A stretch of 40,991 bases of DNA, taken from Pseudomonadota bacterium. GTDB lineage: Bacteria; Chloroflexota; UBA5177. The stretch is taken from NCBI GenBank assembly GCA_021324655.1, contig JAJPIP010000079.1, forward strand, positions 1 through 40,991, written 5' to 3'. Positions within the stretch are counted from its first letter, which is position 1; the number at the start of each line of letters is the position of its first letter. Below are positions 17,112 through 25,139 of the stretch, in pieces. Both the position numbers and the translations under genes were made by a program. Below the pieces are notes generated by a model that saw nothing but the letters and a program-made list of their open reading frames with translations, had not been told where the DNA came from and did no database searches.

Positions 17112-18071
17112 CTATTCCAGACGTACGCGCGGATCGACCATCGCGTAGAAGACGTCGGTCAGGAAGTTCATCACGACGACGGCGATCGCGATCAGGATGG
17201 TGGTGGCTTCGATCACGGGATAGTCGGAACTCGTGGCCGCCGTTACCGTGATGGAGCCGATGCCCGGGATATTGAAGAACGATTCGATGATGAAGGCGCC
17301 GGTGACGAGGAAGGCGATGGTGGGACCGATGATGGTCGCCAGCGGCAGCAGAGTGTTCTTGATGGCGTGCAGATAGATGATGACACGCTGCTTGAGCCCT
17401 TTCGCGCGCGCCGTCCGGATGTAGTCCTGGCTCAGCACCTCGAGCAAAAAGCTGCGGAAACTCTTGGAGAAGTATCCGGCGATACCCATGGCGAAAAGGC
17501 CGACCGGCATGATCATCTCTTTGACACCGAGGAGCCCCGGATCACCCCACCCGGCAACCGGCAGCCACTTCAACTCCACCCCGAAGATGAGCTGCGCGAT
17601 CGGCGCCAGCACGAAGACGGGGACGGCAAACATGAGCATCATCACGAACTGATTCGCGTGATCGGCCACCGGCTTGTTCTGGCGGAGGGCCGAGATGAGC
17701 CCGGAGGGGAGGCCGACCAGCAGGCCGACGAGCAGGGCCCAGCCGCCCAGCTTCACAGACTGCGGCACGCCGCTGCGGATCATATCCCACACGGGCGTGC
17801 CGAGGGCCGTCTGCTCCTCCGAATAGCCCAGGTCGCCGTGCAGAAGACCACCGAGATAGTTCGTGTATTGCTGCCACACGGATTGGTCAAGCCCGAAGAG
17901 GTGACGCATTACGCGATATCCTCTGGGATCGCCCAAATACTTCTGACCCAGGATCAATCGGATCGGATCATACGGCGAGGCGTGGGCCAGAAAGAACACC
18001 AGCGTGGTGATCGCCCACACCACGACGATCATGGCGATGAAGCGCTTGATGAAGAAACTGAGGAACGCCAT
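17112..18071 (-). CDS. Oligopeptide/dipeptide-type ABC transporter permease (DppB/OppB family)
   Basis: 319 aa. It starts with FFIKRFIAMIVVVWAITTLVFFLAH (N-in TM1), has the family's YDPIRLILG and LDQSVWQQYTNYL periplasmic loop, and the EAA loop DYIRTARAKGLKQRVIIYLHA. It closes with the typical FLTDVFYAMVDPRVRL. It pairs with the DppC-type permease 8 bp downstream. The intercistronic region to the upstream solute-binding gene (102 bp) carries a very strong stem-loop at 18126-18155, which may set the ratio of binding protein to permease. GC content and codon style match the neighbours. Confidence 0.94.
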   Translation of the reverse strand: MAFLSFFIKRFIAMIVVVWAITTLVFFLAHASPYDPIRLILGQKYLGDPRGYRVMRHLFGLDQSVWQQYTNYLGGLLHGDLGYSEEQTALGTPVWDMIRSGVPQSVKLGGWALLVGLLVGLPSGLISALRQNKPVADHANQFVMMLMFAVPVFVLAPIAQLIFGVELKWLPVAGWGDPGLLGVKEMIMPVGLFAMGIAGYFSKSFRSFLLEVLSQDYIRTARAKGLKQRVIIYLHAIKNTLLPLATIIGPTIAFLVTGAFIIESFFNIPGIGSITVTAATSSDYPVIEATTILIAIAVVVMNFLTDVFYAMVDPRVRLE

Positions 18072-18125
18072 GCGGAACCTCTCGGCGGGGTAGCTTTTCT
18101 AATTCTAACAACTGAGCGATAGGAG

Positions 18126-18155
18126 GAAGCCGGGGGGCCGTGGCCCCCCGGCTTC
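18126..18155 (-). promoter_or_regulatory. Perfect 14-bp inverted repeat between binding-protein and permease genes
   Basis: Arms GAAGCCGGGGGGCC (18126-18139) and GGCCCCCCGGCTTC (18142-18155) are separated by only 2 bp. The structure follows the solute-binding gene stop (18174) on the transcribed strand and is not followed by a T-run. A 3' mRNA-stabilising or attenuating hairpin is therefore more likely than a classic rho-independent terminator. Confidence 0.75.
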
Positions 18156-18173
18156 TACATCGCCGGACGAGAG

Positions 18174-19862
18174 TTACGGACTGACGCCCGCCCAGTTGGG
18201 CAGACCGTTCGGCAGGTCCTTCGGGCACTCGCCGCCACAGGTGAACGTGTCGGTGTAGCCCTTGACGCTGGCCTTACGCAGGTAGTACGCGTAGTAGTTC
18301 TCGAGCTGGACCGGCATGCCGGAGTTCAGCGCGATCTTCTGCGCCTGCTCGTAGAGGCGAGCACGCACCTTCGAATTGAAGGAACTGTCGGCTTCCGTGG
18401 TCAGCTTGTCGAACCGGCTGTTGCACCACCCGGTAATGTCGTAGGCGGCGTGGCACTGGAACAGGAGTGACACGTAGTCCTGCGAGTCCGGGTAGTCCAT
18501 GATCCAGCCGTTCTGAACGGCAATGGTGCCGGTCTTATTCATCGGCTGGCCGACGGCGTTGGCCCAGTCGTTGTACTGCTGGCCGTTCGGAGTCACGCCC
18601 TTGAATCCGACCTTCTGCAGCATGCCGACCTCGGCGGTCGCCCAGTTGTCGGAATCCTGGCTACCCGTCGGGTAGTCGTACTGGAACTTGGCAGTGGCGC
18701 CACCCGGGCACTTGGCGAAGTAGCTCTGCGCCTTGGCCAGGTTGTAGTGCGGGACACCGGCGCCGTTCCAGTGCCCGAGGAAGGCACTCGAGGGCGGCAC
18801 GATGGTGTAGAGCGGTTTCGCCTCATGGTGAACGATCGTGGAGATCGTGTTGCGGTTGATGCCCCAGGCCCAGGCCAGACGGCAGTTCACATTGTTGAAC
18901 GGAGCCGTGTAGGTGTTGAGGCTGTCGTAGGTGATCTGCGACGTCGGAACCGCGTGGAACACCGCGTGATTGCCCTGCCAGCGGCTTAGATACTGGGAGG
19001 GGAGACCTACCGCATCAAGCTTGCCGGCCAGGAACTCGTTGTACGCCGTCTCGCTGGTGCCGATCGACAGCAGGTCCATGTTGACGTGGGGCTTGGGACC
19101 AAAGTAGTGCGGGTTCGGAACCAGCAGGTAGCGCGGCGACGCTCCCGCCCTGGTGAAAGCATGGCCCTGGCACTGGAACTTGAAGGGTCCGGCGCCCACG
19201 TTCTTCTGACAGTCAGTGGTCAGGGCATTGCCCTTGGCGGTGCGGTTGATTCCCTTGACCACTCGCTGATCGAGAACCGTGTTCGTGATGTAGGTGAACG
19301 CCTTCAAGAAATACGCGACCGGCTTGCTGGTCGTGACCTGCAGGCGATTGCCGCTGAGCGCCTTCACACCGAGGAAACTGCTCTTACCGGCGTTGTAGTT
19401 GTCGTATCCGGCGATCGTCTGGTCGTAGTAGGCGACCGGCGACGACGTCTTGGCGGCCAGCGCCTCTCGGATAGAGGCGACGGCGTCCGCCGCGGTCACC
19501 TTGTCTCCGTTCGAGAAGTGCGCTTTGCGCATGTAGAACGTGTAGACCTTGTGGTTCGGGCTCACCGTCCAGTGCGTGCAGAGCTCGCAGACCACTCTGC
19601 CCGTGTCGTCGATAATCACGACTTCCTGGTTCACGAGCGCAATGACACCGAGGTCATTCGCGTCCTGGACCTGGGCCGGGTCGAGCGTATTGGCCAGGTG
19701 CAGGTTCGGTGAGATGAACCCGGCGAACGTGAGGGTGCCGATCTTGGTCTTGGCGTGGCCGGAATGGGCCGACGTCAGACCCGGCTGCGCGCTCACCGCA
19801 AAGGCGGCGGCAACGGTGACGGCCGTGCCCAGCGAGAGGGCGGCCCGCATGAACTTACTCAA
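18174..19862 (-). CDS. ABC transporter solute-binding protein, family 5 (peptide/nickel type)
   Basis: 562 aa. The N-terminus (MSKFMRAALSLGTAVTVAAA...) is a Sec signal peptide without a lipobox cysteine, so the mature protein is not obviously lipid-anchored. Family-5 hallmarks are YTFYMRKAHFSNGDKVTAADAVASI (about 105-130 of the precursor), NPHYFGPKP and a C-terminal RARLYEQAQKIALNSG. TTG 19862 is preferred because AGGAG ends 8 bp upstream. ATG 19850 would be 20 bp from it, and the longer frame to 19997 has no signal peptide at its start. It is the first gene of the dppB-dppC transporter set. Substrate unknown; peptides are the default for the family. Confidence 0.92.
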   Translation of the reverse strand: MSKFMRAALSLGTAVTVAAAFAVSAQPGLTSAHSGHAKTKIGTLTFAGFISPNLHLANTLDPAQVQDANDLGVIALVNQEVVIIDDTGRVVCELCTHWTVSPNHKVYTFYMRKAHFSNGDKVTAADAVASIREALAAKTSSPVAYYDQTIAGYDNYNAGKSSFLGVKALSGNRLQVTTSKPVAYFLKAFTYITNTVLDQRVVKGINRTAKGNALTTDCQKNVGAGPFKFQCQGHAFTRAGASPRYLLVPNPHYFGPKPHVNMDLLSIGTSETAYNEFLAGKLDAVGLPSQYLSRWQGNHAVFHAVPTSQITYDSLNTYTAPFNNVNCRLAWAWGINRNTISTIVHHEAKPLYTIVPPSSAFLGHWNGAGVPHYNLAKAQSYFAKCPGGATAKFQYDYPTGSQDSDNWATAEVGMLQKVGFKGVTPNGQQYNDWANAVGQPMNKTGTIAVQNGWIMDYPDSQDYVSLLFQCHAAYDITGWCNSRFDKLTTEADSSFNSKVRARLYEQAQKIALNSGMPVQLENYYAYYLRKASVKGYTDTFTCGGECPKDLPNGLPNWAGVSP

Positions 19863-20152
19863 AATCCAAACTCCTGAGTGTCGACTGTTTCTGGGTGGAT
19901 ATTCACTGACGCCATGGTGCGCGCAAAAAGGTGCTTCCTCGGTCCTCCCTCCTTTCCTCGGCGCACGCACGTGCGCATCCACGAGGTGATCTACCACGTG
20001 ATGAAGATCGCTACTTGCTCACCATGGAAGCATCGTTGTCTATCTAAACGAGCGGCGCTGTACAAACATAACAAGAGGTATAGCGCGTGCCATTTAAAGG
20101 CACCGCCGGCTCCCGGACGCCGCCTGCTCTGCCATACTCTGATGGACAACCC
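19863..20152. promoter_or_regulatory. Divergent intergenic region between two peptide-transport gene sets
   Basis: 290 bp between the solute-binding gene (minus) and the orphan DppC gene (plus). It contains an inverted repeat GCGCAC-GCAC-GTGCGC (19961-19976) and an imperfect dyad around CACGTG flanked by GATCT and AGATC (19988-20009). It also holds a purine-rich stretch (minus strand) just ahead of the binding-protein gene. A lower-GC patch at 20030-20080 probably carries the plus-strand promoter. Exact -35/-10 pairs are not convincing. Confidence 0.4.
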
Positions 20153-21106
20153 ATGGCAGACGTACGTACTGATATTTCGCCGTTCGTGCCGGAGGTGGTC
20201 GAGCCCGATGCGGGGCTCAGTCCGGCTCCCGCCAGCCGCACTTTCTGGGCCGATGCCTGGCGGCGCTTTCTCGCCAACAAGGCGGCGCTGATCTCTCTCA
20301 TCGTGCTTCTGACGGCCGCTGTCATGTCGACTTTCGCCCCGCTCTTTACCCATTGGGATCCGATGGCCTACAACCTTCACCCGTCGCAGTGGTACCAGGC
20401 GCCGAGCGGGGCCCACTGGTTCGGGACGGACTCGCTGGGACGCGATATGTACGCGCGGGTGCTCTACGGCACGCGGGGTCCGTTGGGGACGGCCATTGCC
20501 GGCTCCATCCTGTGTACCGTGCTGGGTGCCGTGCTCGGGGTCGTCGCCGGTCTGTACGGCGGCTGGATTGACTCGATCCTTAACCGGATTACGGAGCTGA
20601 TCTGGGTTGTCCCGGGCTTTATCCTATTGATCCTGTTCATCGCGCTGTACGGCCGTGCCCTGGACGGCATCCTCGGCCCCGCCGGGCGCTATGTCATGGT
20701 CACCATCTTTCTCGCCACCGACGGATGGCCGCTCATCATGCGCATCGCCCGCGCCGAGACATTGCGGCTGCGCGAGTCACCGTTTATCGAGGCGACAGAG
20801 GTGGTTGGCGGCACGCGGGCCGGCATGATTCGGCGTCATTTCCTGCCCAACATGCTGGGCATTCTCTTCGTGCAGGGTGCGCTCCTCGTGCCCGGATTTA
20901 TCTTTACCACCTCGGCCCTCGGATTCCTTGGCCTGATCAACCCGCTCGTCCCGGACCTCGGTCTCCTCATCAATCAGAGCGCGACCTTCCTTCAGATGGA
21001 TGCGACGCCAACCCTCGTCACGGTCAGCGTGATTACCGTCCTCATCCTGGCGGCGACCTTCCTGGGCGACGGGCTGCGTGACGCATTTGACGTACGGACG
21101 AACTGA
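20153..21106 (+). CDS. Orphan oligopeptide/dipeptide-type ABC permease (DppC/OppC family)
   Basis: 317 aa. The layout matches the other DppC here: a hydrophilic N-terminus, TM1 (ALISLIVLLTAAVMSTFAPLF), the loop AHWFGTDSLGRDMYARVLYG, EAA loop ESPFIEATEVVGGTRAGMI, and a tail ATFLGDGLRDAFDVR. Start ATG 20153 (MADVRTDIS) is a choice; GTG 20087 with AGAGG upstream would add 22 residues. It is transcribed away from the solute-binding gene and has no DppB partner or ATPase beside it. It either replaces the other DppC in an alternative transporter or works with components elsewhere. The next gene downstream, parB, is on the opposite strand. Confidence 0.9.
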   Translation: MADVRTDISPFVPEVVEPDAGLSPAPASRTFWADAWRRFLANKAALISLIVLLTAAVMSTFAPLFTHWDPMAYNLHPSQWYQAPSGAHWFGTDSLGRDMYARVLYGTRGPLGTAIAGSILCTVLGAVLGVVAGLYGGWIDSILNRITELIWVVPGFILLILFIALYGRALDGILGPAGRYVMVTIFLATDGWPLIMRIARAETLRLRESPFIEATEVVGGTRAGMIRRHFLPNMLGILFVQGALLVPGFIFTTSALGFLGLINPLVPDLGLLINQSATFLQMDATPTLVTVSVITVLILAATFLGDGLRDAFDVRTN

Positions 21107-21201
21107 GCAGGACGTCACTCGGCGCCCTCCGCTCAGTCCATGGCCATTGGGGTGAGCAAGCTCAACCCGTCCATCGCCGGCAGATGGGGTGGTCGCGGCG
21201 C

Positions 21202-22041
21202 TCAGCCGCGTAGACGATCGTACAGGCTTTGAAATTCGTCGTCGGAGAAGTACTCGATCACGATGCGGCCTCCGCGCTTGCCGGGGCGAACGGAGACGCG
21301 CGTGCCCAGGGAGCGGCGCAGATCGTCCTCGATGGCCACCAGATTCGGATCTGGCGGACGTGGCGGAGCAGACGGACGGGGACGCTCCCCGAGGGCCCGT
21401 ACCAGGTCTTCGGTTTGCCGCACGGTGAGGTCTTCACGCTCGACGCGCGACAAAACGGCCAGCTGCGTTTGCGCATCGCCGACTCCCAGCAGGGCGCGGG
21501 CGTGACCTTCCGTAATGCGCCGCTCGATGAGCGCCCGTTTGACAGTGTCGGGCAGGGCGAGGAGACGCAACGTATTGGCCACGGCGACACGGCTGCGTCC
21601 CACCTGTTGCGCGACCTGCTGCTGGGTCAATCCGAAATCCTCGGTGAGGCGATGATACGCGGCCGCTTCCTCCAGTGGATTGAGATCGGCACGCTGGATG
21701 TTTTCGACGAGCGCGATCTCCAGAGTCTGGCGGTCTGTCGCCTCCCGGACGACGACCGGAACACGCGGCACCTCCGCCAGGCGCGCCGCCCGCCAGCGGC
21801 GCTCGCCGATCACGAGGCGGTAACGATCATCACCCACGCGGGTGACGATGAGCGGCTGGACCACTCCGTGCTCGCGGATTGACGCCGCAAGCGACTCGAG
21901 GGCTTCTCGATCAAAGTGCTGACGCGGCTGTTCGGGGTTGGGCTCGATGCGCGCCGGCTCGACCTCCAGCACGTCTCGCCCCCCGGGAAGCAGCGCGTCC
22001 AGACCCCGTCCCAGGCCCCGACGCCCTCGACCTGTTGTCAT
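21202..22041 (-). CDS. parB: Chromosome-partitioning protein ParB (Spo0J family)
   Basis: 279 aa. The N-terminal GRGLDALLPGG, common in chromosomal ParBs, is the ParA-contacting tail. The CTP-binding ParB/Srx domain follows: IEPNPEQPRQHFD, then VIGERRWRAARLA with the GERRxRA motif, then ALVENIQRADLNPLEEA. A helix-turn-helix (LTQQQVAQQVGRSRVAVANTLRL) recognises parS, and the C-terminal dimerisation domain ends YFSDDEFQSLYDRL. It overlaps parA by 4 bp (ATGA). ParB spreads as a CTP-dependent clamp from parS and loads ParA/SMC. I found no convincing parS site in the window. Confidence 0.96.
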   Translation of the reverse strand: MTTGRGRRGLGRGLDALLPGGRDVLEVEPARIEPNPEQPRQHFDREALESLAASIREHGVVQPLIVTRVGDDRYRLVIGERRWRAARLAEVPRVPVVVREATDRQTLEIALVENIQRADLNPLEEAAAYHRLTEDFGLTQQQVAQQVGRSRVAVANTLRLLALPDTVKRALIERRITEGHARALLGVGDAQTQLAVLSRVEREDLTVRQTEDLVRALGERPRPSAPPRPPDPNLVAIEDDLRRSLGTRVSVRPGKRGGRIVIEYFSDDEFQSLYDRLRG

Positions 22042-22805
22042 GACACCAATGCCGGCGCCCGCTCCGCCACTTCCACGGCGAGCGAGCGGTACGCTTCCGC
22101 GCCCCGCGAGTATGGATCATAGGCGAGGATGGGCCGCCCGAAGCTGGGCGCTTCGCTGAGCCGCACGTTGCGCGGAATCACGGTCTGGAACGTCAGAGAC
22201 GGGTAGTGGCGGCGAACCTCTTCCGTCACCTGGTGCGACAGCACGGTTCGCGCGTCAAACATCGTCATGACCAACCCGAAGAGGCGTAGTCCCGGATTGG
22301 ACTGGACGCGGACACGATCGAGCGTCGCCATGAAGCGAGCCAATCCCTCGAGCGCAAGGTACTCGCACTGCACGGGTACCAGCACGGCGTCGGCGGCGAC
22401 CAGCGCGTTGACGGTCATGACGCCGAGCGACGGCGGGCAATCGAGCAGAATGTAGCTGTACTGCTGCCGAATCGGCGCGAGCGCGTCACGGAGCACCGCG
22501 TTGGGGTCACCGCCGCGCATCAGCAGCTCGATATCGGCGCCGGCGAGAGCGGGCGTGGCTGCGATCAGGTGAACGCCCTGCGTCTCGGTGGCCCTGATCG
22601 TGGCGTCCGCATCGACGTCACGTGTCAGCACCTCATAGAGCCCGGTGGCGGCCTCGATCCCAAAGAAGCTCGTGCTGTTGGCCTGCGCGTCGCAGTCCAC
22701 CACCAACACTCGCGCTCCGAGCGCACCGAGATATGCTGCCAGGTTGACGACCGTCGTCGTCTTTCCGACGCCGCCCTTCTGGTTGGCGACAGCCACGATT
22801 GCCAC
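22038..22805 (-). CDS. parA: Chromosome-partitioning ATPase ParA (Soj family)
   Basis: 255 aa. Deviant Walker A KGGVGKTTT at the N-terminus, A' VVDCDAQAN, Walker B YILLDCPPSLGVMTVNAL. ATP-dependent DNA binding by ParA, cycled by ParB, segregates the origin region. GTG 22805 is chosen because AGAAGGA lies 6 bp upstream and the product then begins MAIVAVANQKGG, as in the family. A start at 22841 would add an atypical 12-residue extension without an RBS. First gene of the parA-parB operon, divergent from the TSUP exporter. Confidence 0.96.
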   Translation of the reverse strand: MAIVAVANQKGGVGKTTTVVNLAAYLGALGARVLVVDCDAQANSTSFFGIEAATGLYEVLTRDVDADATIRATETQGVHLIAATPALAGADIELLMRGGDPNAVLRDALAPIRQQYSYILLDCPPSLGVMTVNALVAADAVLVPVQCEYLALEGLARFMATLDRVRVQSNPGLRLFGLVMTMFDARTVLSHQVTEEVRRHYPSLTFQTVIPRNVRLSEAPSFGRPILAYDPYSRGAEAYRSLAVEVAERAPALVS

Positions 22806-22906
22806 GCGAGGTCCTTCTGAGTGAAAAGCCCGGAACCGCACGGGTCCGGGACGAGGGGATTATACAGCCTGGTAGCATGGGGCATCTTCGCGGGGGGAGG
22901 GCGGTG

Positions 22907-23764
22907 GTGCCGATCGTCTCGACCGCCGTTTCCTTCGTCATTGCGCTTCTGGCGGGGGCCTTCGGATCGGTCCTTGGCATCGGCGGCGGGCTGTTCATCA
23001 TTCCGTCGCTCACCCTGTTTTTGGGCGTGCACCTCAAGACGGCGATCGCCGCCAGTATCGTGGCCGTCATCGCCACCTCACTGGGGGGAGGAAACGTCTA
23101 CGTGCGGCGCCACGTCGCCGACGTTCGGTTGGGCCTGCTCCTGGCGCTGGCGACGGCACCGAGTGCCGTGATCGGCGCCCTGCTGGCCACGTCGGTCAAC
23201 CCGAGAGTGCTGGCCGCTGTGTTTGCGCTGGTCCTGGCGGTCAGCGCCTATCGGATGCTACGAGGCCGGCGTCAGGCACCCGCGGCACCGAGAGACAAGG
23301 GAGAGACCGCGGGTGAGGGACGGCTCCGGATGCGAGACCGATTTTGGGACGATGCATCGCGGCAGACGATCGTGTACCACGTCCGGAACATTCCCATCGG
23401 CGTCGGCGCGTCGTCGGTTGCCGGACTGATTTCCGGGCTCCTTGGAGTGGGCGGCGGCATCGTGCAGGTCCCGGTCATGACCTTGTTGATGGGAGTGCCG
23501 ATCAAAGTCGCGACGACGACGAGTACTTACGTGATCGGCATCACGGCGATGGCGGGCGCCTTCGTCTACTACAACCATAAGCCGTCATACATTGATCCGG
23601 CGCTGGCCATTCCCGTGACGATCGGTGTCTTTCTGGGAGCGTCGATCGGTTCGCAGATTCTGTCGCGCCTCAGCCAGCGCTTGCTGCGTGATCTGTTCAC
23701 CGTCGTGCTTCTCGTTTATGCCGTGCAGATGACGCTGCGTATTTTCGGAATCGGCGGCGGATAG
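22907..23764 (+). CDS. TSUP-family (TauE/SafE) anion exporter/permease
   Basis: 285 aa, about eight membrane helices in two homologous halves. The TSUP signature GSVLGIGGGLFIIPSLTL is near the N-terminus and recurs as ISGLLGVGGGIVQVPVMTLL in the second half. Members move sulfite, sulfoacetate, sulfur or other organic anions across the inner membrane. GTG 22907 is preferred, with GGGGGAGG ending 6 bp upstream. ATG 22877 is possible. The DUF1634 gene follows without a gap, a pairing that recurs in other genomes and suggests a two-component permease. Substrate unknown. Confidence 0.88.
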   Translation: MPIVSTAVSFVIALLAGAFGSVLGIGGGLFIIPSLTLFLGVHLKTAIAASIVAVIATSLGGGNVYVRRHVADVRLGLLLALATAPSAVIGALLATSVNPRVLAAVFALVLAVSAYRMLRGRRQAPAAPRDKGETAGEGRLRMRDRFWDDASRQTIVYHVRNIPIGVGASSVAGLISGLLGVGGGIVQVPVMTLLMGVPIKVATTTSTYVIGITAMAGAFVYYNHKPSYIDPALAIPVTIGVFLGASIGSQILSRLSQRLLRDLFTVVLLVYAVQMTLRIFGIGGG

Positions 23765-24118
23765 ATGATGAACCAGATCGGGCCGGATGAGACGGCGACT
23801 GACGGGGCGATTGGACAGACTCTCCGCGGTGGCCTGTATCTCAGCATCGCCGTCATGCTGATCGGGGCGCTAGGGGCGGCCGCGTCGAGTCACCAGGGAT
23901 CGTCTGTCGTGCCGCTGGCTCGCGTCTTCCCTTCGCTCTTTGGCGGGAATCCGGCTGCCTTGCTCGATCTGGGCATCCTGCTCCTCTTCGCCACGCCTCT
24001 GGCCGGCGTCGTCGTCGCGTTGGTCCGCTTTCTGCGCGAGAAGGATCGTCCGTTCGTCCTCCTGACCGCCGCTCTGCTGGTGATTCTGGCGGCGGGGTTC
24101 GCGGTTGCGCTGCGCTGA
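23765..24118 (+). CDS. DUF1634 membrane protein
   Basis: 117 aa, three hydrophobic helices: LYLSIAVMLIGALGAAAS (about 24-41), LLDLGILLLFATPLAGVVVALV (about 66-87) and FVLLTAALLVILAAGFAVAL (about 97-116). The LLDLGILLLFATPLAGV stretch is the family core. It starts directly after the TSUP stop, with ATGs at 23765 and 23768. DUF1634 proteins are small partners typically found beside TSUP permeases. A structural or regulatory role in that transporter is inferred from this coupling. Confidence 0.85.
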   Translation: MMNQIGPDETATDGAIGQTLRGGLYLSIAVMLIGALGAAASSHQGSSVVPLARVFPSLFGGNPAALLDLGILLLFATPLAGVVVALVRFLREKDRPFVLLTAALLVILAAGFAVALR

Positions 24119-24129
24119 AGGAGTAGAAG

Positions 24130-24969
24130 ATGAAGGAGCGCCCGTCGAGACCGAGCTCGCGCCCGGGCCGGCGCCCGCGTGTGGCAGCGGGAACCAGCTG
24201 GGACGCCCTGGCGCATTGGTACGACGGGTGGGTCGGTGAGGGCGGCAGCGAGCATCACCGCCGCTTGGCGATTCCCACCGTCCTTACTCTGCTCGATCCA
24301 CATCCCGGCGAGCGCATCCTTGACGTCGGCGCCGGCCAGGGCGTCCTGGTCCCGTTCCTTGCCAGGGCCGGCGCGGTCATAGTTGGAATCGACGCGAGTC
24401 CGCGCCTGCTCGAGATGGCGCGCCGGCGTCATGGCCGGCAAGCGACCTTTCTCCTGGGAGATGCAACCAAGCTGCCGGCAATTGAGGGGCTCACGGCCTC
24501 CTCGTTCGACGCTGCCGTGTTTCTCCTCAGCATCCAAGACATGGACCCGCTCGACGACGTGTTGGCGGGCACCGCGTGGGCGCTGCGCCCGGGCGGACAG
24601 GTGGTCATCCTCCTCACCCACCCGTCCTTCCGTATTCCTCGCCAGAGCGGGTGGGGCTGGGACGAGAACCGCAAGCTGACGTACCGCCGCATCGACCGCT
24701 ACCTGACTCCGCTCCCGGTGCCGCTGCGCCCGCTTGCCGGCGAGCCGCCCACGCGCAGCTTTCACCGGCCTCTGCAGTCGTATGTCAATGGTCTGTCCGA
24801 CCATGGGCTGTATCTCGATCGCATGGTCGAGGTTCCGGCCGAGCAGCTGACCACGGGCACGTCCTCGAAGAAGGCTGATGCATTGGCGCGACGCGAGATT
24901 CCACTGTTTCTCGGCCTGCGCGCCTTCAAAGCGAAAGAAGGCTGCGGCCCGGCCGAGTCCACCCGTTGA
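24130..24969 (+). CDS. Class I SAM-dependent methyltransferase
   Basis: 279 aa. Motif I ILDVGAGQGVLVPFLA (about residues 58-73) binds SAM. The acidic residue ending the next strand is in IGIDASPRLLEMA. The later segment FDAAVFLLSIQDMDPL matches motif IV, and LRPGGQVVILLTHPSFR matches the post-IV strand. A basic N-terminal tail (about 1-20) precedes the domain. Acceptor unknown. GAAGGAGTAGAAG precedes the ATG. It follows the TSUP/DUF1634 pair by 11 bp and may be cotranscribed with it. It converges on upp. Confidence 0.88.
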   Translation: MKERPSRPSSRPGRRPRVAAGTSWDALAHWYDGWVGEGGSEHHRRLAIPTVLTLLDPHPGERILDVGAGQGVLVPFLARAGAVIVGIDASPRLLEMARRRHGRQATFLLGDATKLPAIEGLTASSFDAAVFLLSIQDMDPLDDVLAGTAWALRPGGQVVILLTHPSFRIPRQSGWGWDENRKLTYRRIDRYLTPLPVPLRPLAGEPPTRSFHRPLQSYVNGLSDHGLYLDRMVEVPAEQLTTGTSSKKADALARREIPLFLGLRAFKAKEGCGPAESTR

Positions 24970-25139
24970 CCTTTCTGACGAAATGCGTCAAACTACAGCG
25001 CAACCGTCCGCGGTCTTCTCTTTCGATCCAACACGAATGCCGAGGGATTGCGTTCCTGCCCGCTCGTGGGCGTGCGGGGCAAGATCCCACCCTGGAACAC
25101 GGGGTCGGCAAAGGGAGGGCCGTAGGGCGGCTTGTGTTT

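Noticed and set aside
11887-19862. An enediyne biosynthetic cluster
   Set aside because: The fusion recalls UnbU/UnbV, but no polyketide synthase, thioesterase or other enediyne core gene is in the window.
19988-20009. Possible parS site around CACGTG near parAB
   Set aside because: Flanks (TCTAC and ATGAA) match the usual TGTTNCACGTGAAACA poorly. I kept it only as part of the divergent regulatory region.
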